23,542 nucleotides of DNA, from assembly GCA_036275365.1 (NCBI GenBank), contig DASUDX010000131.1, positions 1 to 23,542 of the forward strand, written 5' to 3'. The position numbers were made by a program, and so were the translations under genes. The notes under the pieces were generated by a model. The model made no database searches, was not told the origin of the DNA, and saw only the letters and a list, made by a program, of their open reading frames with translations. Positions 1 to 7,021 of the stretch are shown here, one piece after another; within the stretch, counting starts at the first letter, position 1, and every line of letters starts with the position of its first letter. This DNA is from DASUDX01 sp036275365. Lineage in GTDB: Bacteria > Pseudomonadota > Gammaproteobacteria > Nevskiales > Nevskiaceae.

Positions 1-1128
1 CGCGGTGGTGAAGCCCAGCCGGTAGGCGCCAAGCAGGCGCTGCTCGGTCTCGTGCCAGAGCAGCAGGTGCTCGTAGTCGCGGTCGTGGGCATCACGATCA
101 CAGGCGAGCCCGCTGCCCTCGCCGGCCGCGCGGAAGGCCAGCTCACGCAGGCGGCCGAGTTCCTCGCCCAGCACGCCGAGCGCCTCGCCCGGCACCCGGT
201 AGACGCTCAGCGCGCCCTGCCCCAGCAGGCGGGCGGATGCGGGCAGCGCCGCCAGGGCCGCCGCCAGCCGGGCCGGCGCGACCGCGGCCACCAGCGGGAC
301 CAGCGGACGCGCGGCGGCGGCTGCGGGCAGCGGCGCCAGGGCCTCCACCAGCAGGCGCAGATAGTCGGCCCGTGCCGCGTCCGGCAGCCGCGCCAGCTCG
401 GTCGCCGGCAGCGGCGGGGCGAGCGCGATCTCCAGCGTGCGGCCGCGCTGGCGCAGCAGATCGCGCGGCAGGCAGGCGGTACGCAGGCGCGGATGCAGGC
501 GGCCGGCGAGCAGGGAGGGCCATAGCGGGGCCGCGGCCAAGTGGGCCGGCAGCACGGTGGCGCCGCTGGCCAGGGCCAGTTCCGCCACCCCGGGGGCCCA
601 GGGGGGATCGCTCACCGCCCAGCCCGGCCCCGGCTGCAGCTGGCTCACCGCCCCGGCCGGGAACATCAGCAGGGCGCCGCCGCCGCGCAGATGGCGCAGC
701 GCCGCGCGCAGGGCGCGGCCATTGGCGCCCGGGCGGAACACATCCACCGCCAGCACCAGCGGCTGCAGCTCGGGGATCGCCGCCAGCCAGCGGTTGGCGA
801 GAATGCGCAGATCACCGCGCCGGCGCAGCAGCAGATCGGCCAGCACCAGGCCATCGGCCGCGCCGCTCGGGTGGTTGGCCACCACCAGCAGCGGCCCCTC
901 GGCGGGAACCTCCGCACCGGCGTCGGCGCGCAGCGTGTAGGCCAGCGGCAGGGCCTGCAGGGCGTGGGCGATGAAGCCGGCCGGCGACAGCCCCGCCGGG
1001 CGCTCGCGGTAGAGCGCCTGCAGCGGGCTCAGGCCGAGGGCGCGGTCGGCCAGCGGCGCCAGCCAGGCCAGCGGCGGCGGCAGGGTGACGGCAAACACCG
1101 GGGCGGCAGCGGTGACGGTCTCGGTCAT
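1..1128 (-). CDS. PlsC-like acyltransferase fused to GNAT domain (partial, runs off left edge)
   Basis: The frame is open from the ATG at 1128 to the window edge (about 375 residues), so the C-terminus is missing. Around residues 85-93 is NHPSGAADG, the acyltransferase His-Asp motif in the form common in hemolysin-like PlsC relatives, followed by FPAGAVS near residue 156. The last visible part (about 342-375) reads CDRDAHDRDYEHLLLWHE and then LLGAYRLGFT, typical of the GNAT/acyl-ACP N-acyltransferase domain of OlsB-like proteins. A PlsC-type half followed by an OlsB-type half resembles bifunctional ornithine-lipid synthases (OlsF), so transfer of acyl chains from acyl-ACP to an amino acid and then to the lyso-lipid is a reasonable inference. 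The ATG overlaps the stop of the upstream lipoprotein gene (ATGA), implying translational coupling. It could instead be an uncharacterised hemolysin-like acyltransferase; the missing end would help decide. Confidence 0.75.
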   Translation of the reverse strand, partial: MTETVTAAAPVFAVTLPPPLAWLAPLADRALGLSPLQALYRERPAGLSPAGFIAHALQALPLAYTLRADAGAEVPAEGPLLVVANHPSGAADGLVLADLLLRRRGDLRILANRWLAAIPELQPLVLAVDVFRPGANGRALRAALRHLRGGGALLMFPAGAVSQLQPGPGWAVSDPPWAPGVAELALASGATVLPAHLAAAPLWPSLLAGRLHPRLRTACLPRDLLRQRGRTLEIALAPPLPATELARLPDAARADYLRLLVEALAPLPAAAAARPLVPLVAAVAPARLAAALAALPASARLLGQGALSVYRVPGEALGVLGEELGRLRELAFRAAGEGSGLACDRDAHDRDYEHLLLWHETEQRLLGAYRLGFTTA

Positions 1129-2510
1129 GGGGTGGGCTGTTCGAGCAGGAGGTAGAGCAGGTTGTCGATGAAGGCCGGGCTCTCCATCAGGGCCAGATGC
1201 TCGCCCTGGAAGAACATCACGCTGTCCCAGGGCAGCGGCGTGCGCAGGCGCGGTCGCCAGTGGCCATCGGCGCGCTCGTCGAGCAGGGCGCTGGCGCGGG
1301 TCACCAGCCCATCGCCGGCGCTCCAGTGCTGGGCCTCGAGCGCCCCGGCCGGGCCGATGCGGTAGCGGGCGAGCGTGGGCACGGCATCGCCCACCAGCAG
1401 GTGCAGCGACAGACCCGGCGGTGGCTCGGCCGGGCGATCCAGCGCCTCCTGCACCGCGGCGGCCCGCGCCAGGCTCTTCACCAGGTGCTCGTCGGCCAGC
1501 GCGAAGTGCTGGGCGGGATCGGGGTGCTGCGGCAGCAGCGCGGCCAGCACCGGCGCCTGGGCGGGATCGAGCAGACCCCAGCGCTGGCGCCGCCACAGCG
1601 CCGGGTCGAGCGGGTCCGCCGCCTGCCCGTTCTCGAGCAGGGCGCCGTGACGCGCCCGCGGCAGCAGCTGGTAGATCGCCGGGAAGGTGCCGAGCAGGCC
1701 GGCCTCGAAGTGCGGCAGCAGCCAGGAGTAATCCGCGCCTTCGACCAGGCGGTTCAGGGCATCCAGCGAACCGGCATTGGGCGGGGCGATCAGCACCACC
1801 CGCTCGATGCCCGCCGCGCCGCGCCAGGGCACGCCCTCGGCCGGTGGCGCCTCGCGGCCGTAGTAGAGGTAGTGGCGCGCCACCAGGCCGCCCATCGAAT
1901 GCGCGACCAGATCGAAGCGCACCGGGTGCACCTCGCCGTAGCGGCGGCGCATCTCGCCCTCGACATAGTGGCGCTTGGCGGCGATGAAATCGGCCAGCGC
2001 CGCGGCGTTCTCGCCGATATCGCGCCGCCAGTCATAGGGAAACTGGAAGCAGGTGAAATGGCGGCCGCCGTAGTCGACCTCGCCGGCCAGGTCCTGGTCG
2101 CGGTAGCCGCCGGCGCCGAGCGCCGCCAGCAGGCGGAAGTAGGCGCGGCTCTCCAGCGGCAGGCGGAACAGCTGCACACGGATGCGATCGAGCACGCGAT
2201 CGGCGATCAGCTCATCGCGCAGCGCGGCCAGCGGCTGGCCGGCTTCGATCGGCAGGGCCAGCGCGCGCAGGCCCTCGGGCTCGCGCACATCGGCCGCCCC
2301 GGACTCGAAGGCGCCCCAGACCACGCGGCCGTCCGGGCCCTCGCGCAGCCGCGAGCCGAGAATGCCCGGGATGACGATGATGGGATTGCGCTGGCGGTCA
2401 TCGGCCTGGGCGGCGCGGGTGTAGAGCGCACCGAGATCCGGCGTGCCGAGCGAGCGGCTGCAGCCGGCCAGCGCCAGCAGCAGCAGGCATCCGGCCCCGA
2501 CTCGCCGCAT
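1125..2510 (-). CDS. LCAT-like alpha/beta-hydrolase lipoprotein
   Basis: 461 residues. The N-terminus is a lipoprotein signal with lipobox LAGC (Cys17), so the mature protein is probably membrane-anchored outside the cytoplasm. IIVIPGILGSRL at residues 44-55 is the hallmark start of the lecithin:cholesterol acyltransferase family (PF02450), followed by YDWRRD (159-164) and the nucleophile elbow AHSMGG with Ser205. Family members are lipases, phospholipases or transacylases acting on phospholipids; the actual substrate is not visible here. The start has a GGAGG seven bases upstream of the ATG. Its stop overlaps the ATG of the PlsC/GNAT gene, so the two make one operon, perhaps for envelope lipid remodelling (inference). 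The closest alternative is a generic triacylglycerol lipase, but the PGILGSRL segment favours LCAT-like. Confidence 0.85.
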   Translation of the reverse strand: MRRVGAGCLLLLALAGCSRSLGTPDLGALYTRAAQADDRQRNPIIVIPGILGSRLREGPDGRVVWGAFESGAADVREPEGLRALALPIEAGQPLAALRDELIADRVLDRIRVQLFRLPLESRAYFRLLAALGAGGYRDQDLAGEVDYGGRHFTCFQFPYDWRRDIGENAAALADFIAAKRHYVEGEMRRRYGEVHPVRFDLVAHSMGGLVARHYLYYGREAPPAEGVPWRGAAGIERVVLIAPPNAGSLDALNRLVEGADYSWLLPHFEAGLLGTFPAIYQLLPRARHGALLENGQAADPLDPALWRRQRWGLLDPAQAPVLAALLPQHPDPAQHFALADEHLVKSLARAAAVQEALDRPAEPPPGLSLHLLVGDAVPTLARYRIGPAGALEAQHWSAGDGLVTRASALLDERADGHWRPRLRTPLPWDSVMFFQGEHLALMESPAFIDNLLYLLLEQPTP

Positions 2511-2586
2511 CGTGCGTCCTCCGCATCTGGGGTCCGCATGATCGCCGGCCCCCGCGGCGCTGCCCGCACCGGCGCCGGCCTATCTG

Positions 2587-2605
2587 CCATACCGGCGGCG
2601 TATGG
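2587..2605. promoter_or_regulatory. Perfect 6-bp-arm inverted repeat between divergent lipase and rubredoxin genes
   Basis: The sequence CCATACCGGCGGCGTATGG has perfect six-base arms around a seven-base centre. It sits in the 162-base divergent intergenic region, about 77 bases from the lipase ATG and 67 bases from the rubredoxin ATG. A role as operator or promoter core is inference. The ATAC/GTAT arms look like the pair of elements in the sulfur block, but the spacer here is 7, not 8. Confidence 0.3.
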
Positions 2606-2672
2606 ATGGCCGCGGCGGCCTGCGCTGCGGCATGCTGCGGCGGCCCTCCTGCCGGCCACACCGGGACCGCCC

Positions 2673-2837
2673 ATGCACCGCTACCAGTGCCGCTTCTGTG
2701 CCCACATCTACGACGAGCGCCTCGGCGATCCGGACAGCGGCATCGCCCCGGGCACCCGCTTCGAGGATCTGCCGGAGGACTGGCAATGCCCGGACTGCGG
2801 GGCCGGCAAGGCCGATTACGAGCGCATCGAGAGCTGA
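2673..2837 (+). CDS. Rubredoxin
   Basis: 54 residues, the usual length of a single-domain rubredoxin. The four iron ligands are visible as CRFC (Cys6, Cys9) and CPDC (Cys39, Cys42). The family features GDPDSGIAPGT (18-28) and FEDLPEDWQCP (30-40) are intact. It is a small cytoplasmic one-electron carrier with an Fe(Cys)4 centre; partners include alkane hydroxylases, flavorubredoxins and oxidative-stress proteins. No reductase is adjacent, so its partner must lie elsewhere. The ATG at 2673 puts the first CxxC at the standard position, so longer in-frame extensions upstream are not needed. It is transcribed away from the lipase gene and ends 42 bases before the CopL-like gene. Confidence 0.95.
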   Translation: MHRYQCRFCAHIYDERLGDPDSGIAPGTRFEDLPEDWQCPDCGAGKADYERIES

Positions 2838-2867
2838 ACAGACTGGCTGCCGCCGGTCCGCCGCGCC

Positions 2868-2873
2868 TACACT
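2868..2873 (+). promoter_or_regulatory. Candidate -10 element placing transcription start at or next to the ATG of the CopL-like gene
   Basis: TACACT (4 of 6 matches to TATAAT) ends six bases before the ATG at 2880, and no purine-rich ribosome-binding site fits in between. If used, the transcript would be leaderless or nearly so. The -35 region is weak, so this is tentative. Confidence 0.3.
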
Positions 2874-2879
2874 TTGGCC

Positions 2880-3263
2880 ATGACCCGGGTTCTGCTCCTG
2901 CTCACGCTGCTCTGGCTGGGATGGCCAGCGGGCAGCGCCTGGGCGGCGCCCTGTCATGGCGAGGAGCGCCGCCCGGCGCAGCTCAGCATCGCCACCGAGG
3001 CCGCCCCGTCCACCGCGATGGCGGCGATCGATACCCAGGGCACCCCGGACGAGCCCGGTGAGCCTGCGGACCGCGCGGACCGCGGCTGTGACTGCGGGTG
3101 CAGCGGCGCCTGCGTGGGCCACTGCAGCGCTGCCCACGGGCTGCCGGCGCTCGCCCCGGCCGCCCTGCCGCTGCCCGCGACGGTGCTGAGCGAGGGAGCG
3201 CCGCGCAGTGTGCTCGAGCGCGCCCATCGGCATCGCCTGCTGAGACCGCCGGCGCTCGGCTGA
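2880..3263 (+). CDS. Small secreted Cys/His protein, CopL-like
   Basis: 127 residues from the ATG at 2880 (an in-frame TTG lies six bases upstream). A signal peptide covers about residues 1-23 (LLLLTLLWLGWPAGSAWAA), giving a small periplasmic or secreted protein. The mature part has an acidic low-complexity stretch, then a Cys/His cluster (CDCGCSGACVGHCSAAH) and the C-terminal RLLRPPALG. Signal peptide, Cys cluster and RPP tail together match CopL-type proteins found first in copper-resistance clusters of Xanthomonas, where copL affects expression of the following copAB genes. The next genes here are a TolC-like protein and a copper oxidase, which supports the assignment. Metal binding by the Cys cluster is inferred. 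Assignment rests on architecture rather than strong identity. Confidence 0.65.
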   Translation: MTRVLLLLTLLWLGWPAGSAWAAPCHGEERRPAQLSIATEAAPSTAMAAIDTQGTPDEPGEPADRADRGCDCGCSGACVGHCSAAHGLPALAPAALPLPATVLSEGAPRSVLERAHRHRLLRPPALG

Positions 3264-3272
3264 GACCGTTGC

Positions 3273-3289
3273 GGCAGGCCCGGCCTGCC
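3273..3289 (+). other. GC-rich hairpin between CopL-like gene and tolC-like gene
   Basis: GGCAGGC and GCCTGCC form a perfect 7-bp stem around CCG, ten bases after the CopL-like stop and 50 bases before the next start. No T-run follows, so it is not a strong intrinsic terminator. It could attenuate, protect the mRNA, or mediate the cis effect known for copL leaders. Confidence 0.4.
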
Positions 3290-3339
3290 AGCGCTGGCGC
3301 GTCTCGCCGGCGTGCTCCCGTCTCCATCCGAGGTGTCCC

Positions 3340-5040
3340 GTGAATGTCCTGTCCTCCCCGGTGCCCGTCACCGGAACCCGCCGACCGTTGCCGCGCGCCG
3401 TGCCGGCCGGCACCGCCCTGCTGGCCCTGGCGCTCGCCGGCTGCGCCAGCCTGCCGGCCGATCGCGGCTGGTCCGAGCTCAACCGCCTGGCCGCCGAGCG
3501 CGGTCTGACCCTGCCTGCCAGCGCCCCGGAGGCGCTGGTGCCGCCGCGCGTCATCGAGCAGCCGATCGACCGCGAGGAAGCGATCCGCCTGGCGCTGGCC
3601 TACAACCCCGACCTCCAGGCGCTGGCCGCCGAGCTCGGCTTCGCCGCCGCCGAGCTGCTGGGCGCGGCGCGTCCGGCCAATCCGCGCCTGAGCCTGGCCC
3701 GCCTGAGCAGCAGCGAGCCCGGCGCGCTCGGTGCCGAGCTCTCGGTGGGGCTGGCCGTGGAGATCGTCGATCTGCTCCTGCTGCCGGCGCGGCGGCGCCT
3801 CGGGCAGGCGCAGTTCGACCTCACCCGCCAGCGCCTGACCCATGCCGCACAGACCCTGGCCGCGGAGACCGAGAGCGCCTGGCTGGAGCACGCGGCCGCG
3901 GTGCAGGCCGCCGAGCTCAAGGCGCGCATCGCCGATGCCGAGCAGGCCGCCAGCCAGCTGATGGATCGCTTCCGCAGCGCCGGCAACATGACCGCGCGCG
4001 AGCAGGCCGAGCAGCGCCTGAGCAGTGCCGAGGCCCAGCTGGAGGCGGTGGAAGCCGCCGCCGCCCGCGAGGCCACCCGGCTGCAGCTTGCCCGCCGCAT
4101 GGGCCTGCCCGCGGATGCGCGCTGGCAGCTGCGCGAGGGTCTGCCCGGCCTCGGCGACCGGCCGGCGCCGCTGGAGCGCCTGCTGCGGCTGGCCCGCGAG
4201 CGGCGGCTGGATCTGCTCGCCGCCGAGGCCGAGGCGCAGACGCTGGCGCAGACCCATCGCCTGACCCGGCGGGTGCGGCTGCTGCCGGAGCTGGAGCTCG
4301 AGTACGAGTGGACCCGCGAGACCGATCGCAGCCGGCTGCAGGGCCCCGGGCTGAGCCTGCCGCTGCCGCTGTTCGACGGCGGCGGGGCGCGGGTGGCGCG
4401 CGCCCAGGCCGAGCTCGACCTCGCCGAGGCGCGGCTGGCCGGGCTGCTGCTCGATATCGACCGCGAGATCACCGAGGCCCACGCCGAGCTGGGCGCCGCC
4501 CGCGCCCGCGCCGAGCAGCTGCGCGACACCCTGCTGCCAGCCCACGGCGTGGTGGTGGACGCCCTGCAGCGCGAGGTGAACTTCATGCTCGAGGGCGTGT
4601 TCACCCTGGTCGAGGCACGGGTGGCGCAGTACCACGCCGAGCTCGACTACCGCGAGGCGCTGCGCGATCACGCCCTGGCCAGCGTGCGGCTGGCCCTGGC
4701 GGTGGGCACCAAGCTGCGCGCCGCCCCCGGTGCGCCGGTGGACCTGCCGGCCTGGCCGGCGGCCGGCGCTGGCGGCCATGACCACCACGGCCACCATGGG
4801 CATCACGCCGCCCCGGCAGGCGCGGCGCCAGCGACGCCCGCGCCCGCGGCCGACCCCGCACCGGCGAGCGCGGACCGCCATCACGGTCATCACGGTCATC
4901 AGGGTCATCACGGCCAGCCGGGTGCTGGGTCCGGTGATCACCCCCCAACAGCGCCGCCCGCTGCCGTGCCTGCTGCCGATCCCCATGCCGCGCACCGCCC
5001 TGCGGCCGCGCCCGCTTCCGCCACCGAGCCGACGCCATGA
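3340..5040 (+). CDS. TolC-family outer-membrane efflux lipoprotein with His-rich C-terminal tail
   Basis: 566 residues from a GTG start with AGG six bases upstream. A lipobox LAGC gives lipid-anchored Cys35, typical of the CusC/CzcC branch of TolC-like proteins. Residues about 60-460 hold the two outer-membrane-efflux repeats: long Ala/Glu/Arg-rich helices, with the LPLPLFDGGGAR motif near residue 343 that marks the second repeat. From residue 480 to about 550 is a tail rich in His (HDHHGHHGHH, then HHGHHGHQGHHG, then PHAAH), probably binding copper, nickel, zinc or silver. The usual family length is about 420-480, so the tail is an extra. It overlaps the copper oxidase gene by ATGA. No membrane-fusion protein or RND pump is adjacent, so the inner-membrane partner is unknown. 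Confidence 0.9.
   Translation: MNVLSSPVPVTGTRRPLPRAVPAGTALLALALAGCASLPADRGWSELNRLAAERGLTLPASAPEALVPPRVIEQPIDREEAIRLALAYNPDLQALAAELGFAAAELLGAARPANPRLSLARLSSSEPGALGAELSVGLAVEIVDLLLLPARRRLGQAQFDLTRQRLTHAAQTLAAETESAWLEHAAAVQAAELKARIADAEQAASQLMDRFRSAGNMTAREQAEQRLSSAEAQLEAVEAAAAREATRLQLARRMGLPADARWQLREGLPGLGDRPAPLERLLRLARERRLDLLAAEAEAQTLAQTHRLTRRVRLLPELELEYEWTRETDRSRLQGPGLSLPLPLFDGGGARVARAQAELDLAEARLAGLLLDIDREITEAHAELGAARARAEQLRDTLLPAHGVVVDALQREVNFMLEGVFTLVEARVAQYHAELDYREALRDHALASVRLALAVGTKLRAAPGAPVDLPAWPAAGAGGHDHHGHHGHHAAPAGAAPATPAPAADPAPASADRHHGHHGHQGHHGQPGAGSGDHPPTAPPAAVPAADPHAAHRPAAAPASATEPTP
4879..4914 (+). repeat. Four tandem 9-bp units encoding His-His-Gly-type repeats
   Basis: CATCACGGT occurs twice, followed by CATCAGGGT and CATCACGGC, all in frame within the TolC-like His tail (HHG HHG HQG HHG). 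The near-identical codons suggest recent slippage expansion. Confidence 0.85.
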
Positions 5041-6425
5041 ATCCCCTGTCTCGACGTGATCTGTTCAAGCTCGCCGGCGGTGCCGGCGCCCTGCTCGCCA
5101 GCGCCCGCGCCGCCGCCACGCCCGCCCCGGCCCCGGGCCTGGAGCCACCGCCTCGCCTGCGCCGTCATCCCCAGGGCTATCTGCCGGTGCGCACCCTCAA
5201 TGGCTGGACCCTGCCCTACGAGCTCAAGCGCGGGGTCAAGGAGTTCCATCTGGTGGCCGAGGAGGTCGAGCACGAGTTCGCCCCCGGCTCGCGGGCGATC
5301 TGCTGGGGCTACAACGGCACCACGCCGGGGCCGACCATCGAGGTGGTCGAGGGCGACCGCGTGCGCATCTTCGTGACCAACCGGCTGGGCGAGCCCACCA
5401 GCATCCACTGGCATGGCATCGACCTGCCCAATGGCTATGACGGCGTGGCGGGTCTCAACCAGCCGGGCATCGCCCCGGGCGAGACCTTCGTCTACGAGTT
5501 CACCCTGCGCCAGCACGGCACCCACATGTACCACCCGCATGCCGACGAGATGACGCAGATGGCCTTCGGCATGATGGGGCTGTTCATCATCCACCCGCGC
5601 GAGCCGGAGGCGGTGGCGGTGGACCGCGACTACGCCTTCCTGCTGCACAACTGGGCGCTGCACCCGGGCACCTGGCGGCCGGATCCCAGCGTGATGCAGG
5701 ACTTCGATCTGTGGACCTTCAACAGCAAGACCTTTCCGGCCATCGATTCGCTGGTGATGGCCACCGGCGAGCGGGCGCGCATCCGCATCGGCAATCTGTC
5801 GATGTGGAATCACCCGATCCACCTGCACAGCAATCCCTTCTGGGTGACCGGCAGCGATGGCGGCCGCTGGCCGCAGTCGCAGTGGCGGCGCGAGGTGACC
5901 GAGATCGTCGGGGTCGGCCAGATGCGCGATCTGGAGTTCGTCGCCACCGAGCCCGGCGACTGGGCCTTCCACTGCCACATGGCGCACCACACGATGGGGC
6001 CGATGGGGCATGAGGTGCCCAACCCGACGGGCGTGGATGCCAGCGGCGTCGACGCCGCCCTGCAGCGCCATCTGCCGGGCTACGCCACCATGGGCCGGCA
6101 CGGCATGAGCGAGCACGGCGGCCATGTGGCGATGGGGCTGCCGGGACCGGAGAACACCCTGCCGATGATGACCGGCGAGGGCCGTTACGGGCCGATCGAA
6201 ATGGGCGGCATGTTCACCATCCTCAAGGTGCGGGACGGCCATCCGGCCGGGGACTATCGCGATCCCGGCTGGTATGAGAACCCGCCGGACCGCATCGCCC
6301 GTCGGGTGGCCAGCGACCCGGCCTGGGGTCAGCCGGTGCGGCGCGCGCCCTATGGCGAGCGCCAGCTCGGCACCGGCGCGGCGGCCAGCCCGGCGCCGGC
6401 TGCCGATCCGCACGCCGGCCACTAG
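5037..6425 (+). CDS. Two-domain multicopper oxidase (copper oxidase), Tat-exported
   Basis: 462 residues. SRRDLFKLAGG (5-15) is a twin-arginine signal, so it is exported folded. All copper-site segments are present: HWHG (His124, His126), HMYHPHAD (His166, His168), HPIHLH (259-264) and HCHMAHHTMGPM (312-323), with Cys313 and His318 as type 1 ligands and Met323 as likely axial ligand. Only about 190 residues separate the first and last motif, against roughly 400 in three-domain enzymes such as CopA or CueO, so this is a two-cupredoxin enzyme that probably works as an oligomer. Residues 330-440 form a Met/His-rich extension ending in MGGMFTILKV. The likely role is oxidation of Cu(I) in the periplasm. 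Its start overlaps the TolC-like stop (ATGA), so the two are co-translated. Confidence 0.9.
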   Translation: MNPLSRRDLFKLAGGAGALLASARAAATPAPAPGLEPPPRLRRHPQGYLPVRTLNGWTLPYELKRGVKEFHLVAEEVEHEFAPGSRAICWGYNGTTPGPTIEVVEGDRVRIFVTNRLGEPTSIHWHGIDLPNGYDGVAGLNQPGIAPGETFVYEFTLRQHGTHMYHPHADEMTQMAFGMMGLFIIHPREPEAVAVDRDYAFLLHNWALHPGTWRPDPSVMQDFDLWTFNSKTFPAIDSLVMATGERARIRIGNLSMWNHPIHLHSNPFWVTGSDGGRWPQSQWRREVTEIVGVGQMRDLEFVATEPGDWAFHCHMAHHTMGPMGHEVPNPTGVDASGVDAALQRHLPGYATMGRHGMSEHGGHVAMGLPGPENTLPMMTGEGRYGPIEMGGMFTILKVRDGHPAGDYRDPGWYENPPDRIARRVASDPAWGQPVRRAPYGERQLGTGAAASPAPAADPHAGH

Positions 6426-6516
6426 CGGCGGGGGCGGTGCGCTGGCGGGCCCGGCCCGGATGCTGGAAGTGGCGGCGACAGCCGAGTGCTGGAAGCGAGT
6501 GATGGAAGCGGGGGGC

Positions 6517-6548
6517 TTGACTCGGGACCTGGGTCCAGGGTGCAGCCT
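6517..6548 (+). promoter_or_regulatory. MerR-type promoter/operator upstream of the merR-family gene
   Basis: A -35 box TTGACT (6517-6522) and a weak -10 CAGCCT (6543-6548) are separated by 20 bases, longer than the normal 17. The spacer holds the inverted repeat GGACC-TG-GGTCC (6525-6536) and continues CAGGGTG. A long spacer with a central dyad is the signature of promoters untwisted by MerR-family activators. The ATG is 20 bases further on, so the regulator probably controls its own operon. Confidence 0.7.
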
Positions 6549-6568
6549 GCGCAGCGAGGACGACGACC

Positions 6569-7021
6569 ATGACCCGAACCCGACCCACCCGATCCCCGGC
6601 GCTGACCATCGGCGCGGCTGCCCGCGCCGCCGGGGTGGCGATCGACACCCTGCGCTACTACGAGCGCAGCGGCCTGCTCGATCCCGCCCAGCGCAGCGGC
6701 TCGGGCTACCGGCTCTACGGCCCGGCGGAGGTGGCGCGGCTGCGCTTCATCCGCCAGGCCAAGGCGCTGGGCTTCCGGCTGGACGACATCGCCGACCTGC
6801 TGCGTCTGCAGGACGGCGGTGGCGACCGGGTGGAAGTCAGGGACAAGGCCCGGGTCCGGCTCGCCGACCTCGACCGCAAGATCCGTGAACTGAGCGCCAT
6901 CCGCGCGGCCCTGGCCGGGCTGCTGGCGCGCTGCCACGGCTCCGGTCCCCTCGCCGGCTGCCCGATCATCGAGGGCGTGCAGGCGGTTTCCCTGACCCCT
7001 TCCGAGGACCCCACCCCATGA
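6569..7021 (+). CDS. MerR-family heavy-metal-responsive regulator
   Basis: 150 residues. The N-terminal winged helix (about 11-80) contains TIGAAARAAGVAIDTLRYYE, the SGYRLYG wing and the RQAKALGF segment, all typical of metal-sensing MerR proteins. A dimerisation helix follows, then the metal loop CHGSGPLAGCPII with Cys122 and Cys131 (CX8C). Hand alignment from Cys122 puts Arg87 at the position of CueR Ser77 or MerR Cys82, so the residue that usually separates monovalent from divalent metal sensors is neither Ser nor Cys. The gene lies 143 bases after the copper oxidase, behind its own MerR-type promoter, and overlaps the DUF4396 gene by ATGA. Copper is the best guess for the inducer from context, but silver, cadmium or another ligand is possible. 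Confidence 0.88.
   Translation: MTRTRPTRSPALTIGAAARAAGVAIDTLRYYERSGLLDPAQRSGSGYRLYGPAEVARLRFIRQAKALGFRLDDIADLLRLQDGGGDRVEVRDKARVRLADLDRKIRELSAIRAALAGLLARCHGSGPLAGCPIIEGVQAVSLTPSEDPTP

Noticed and set aside
1197..2672. N-terminal extension of rubredoxin by several hundred residues in the same frame
   Set aside because: The extension runs antisense to the LCAT-like gene and has no domain; the 54-residue product from 2673 is a complete rubredoxin.
4879..4914. Short tandem repeats as a possible CRISPR array
   Set aside because: The units are 9 bp, contiguous, without spacers, and encode His-His-Gly in frame.
2983..4995. Long minus-strand open frame opposite the TolC-like gene
   Set aside because: The plus strand has a lipobox, TolC repeats and coupling to the oxidase; the minus product is Gly/Gln/Arg-rich with no domain.
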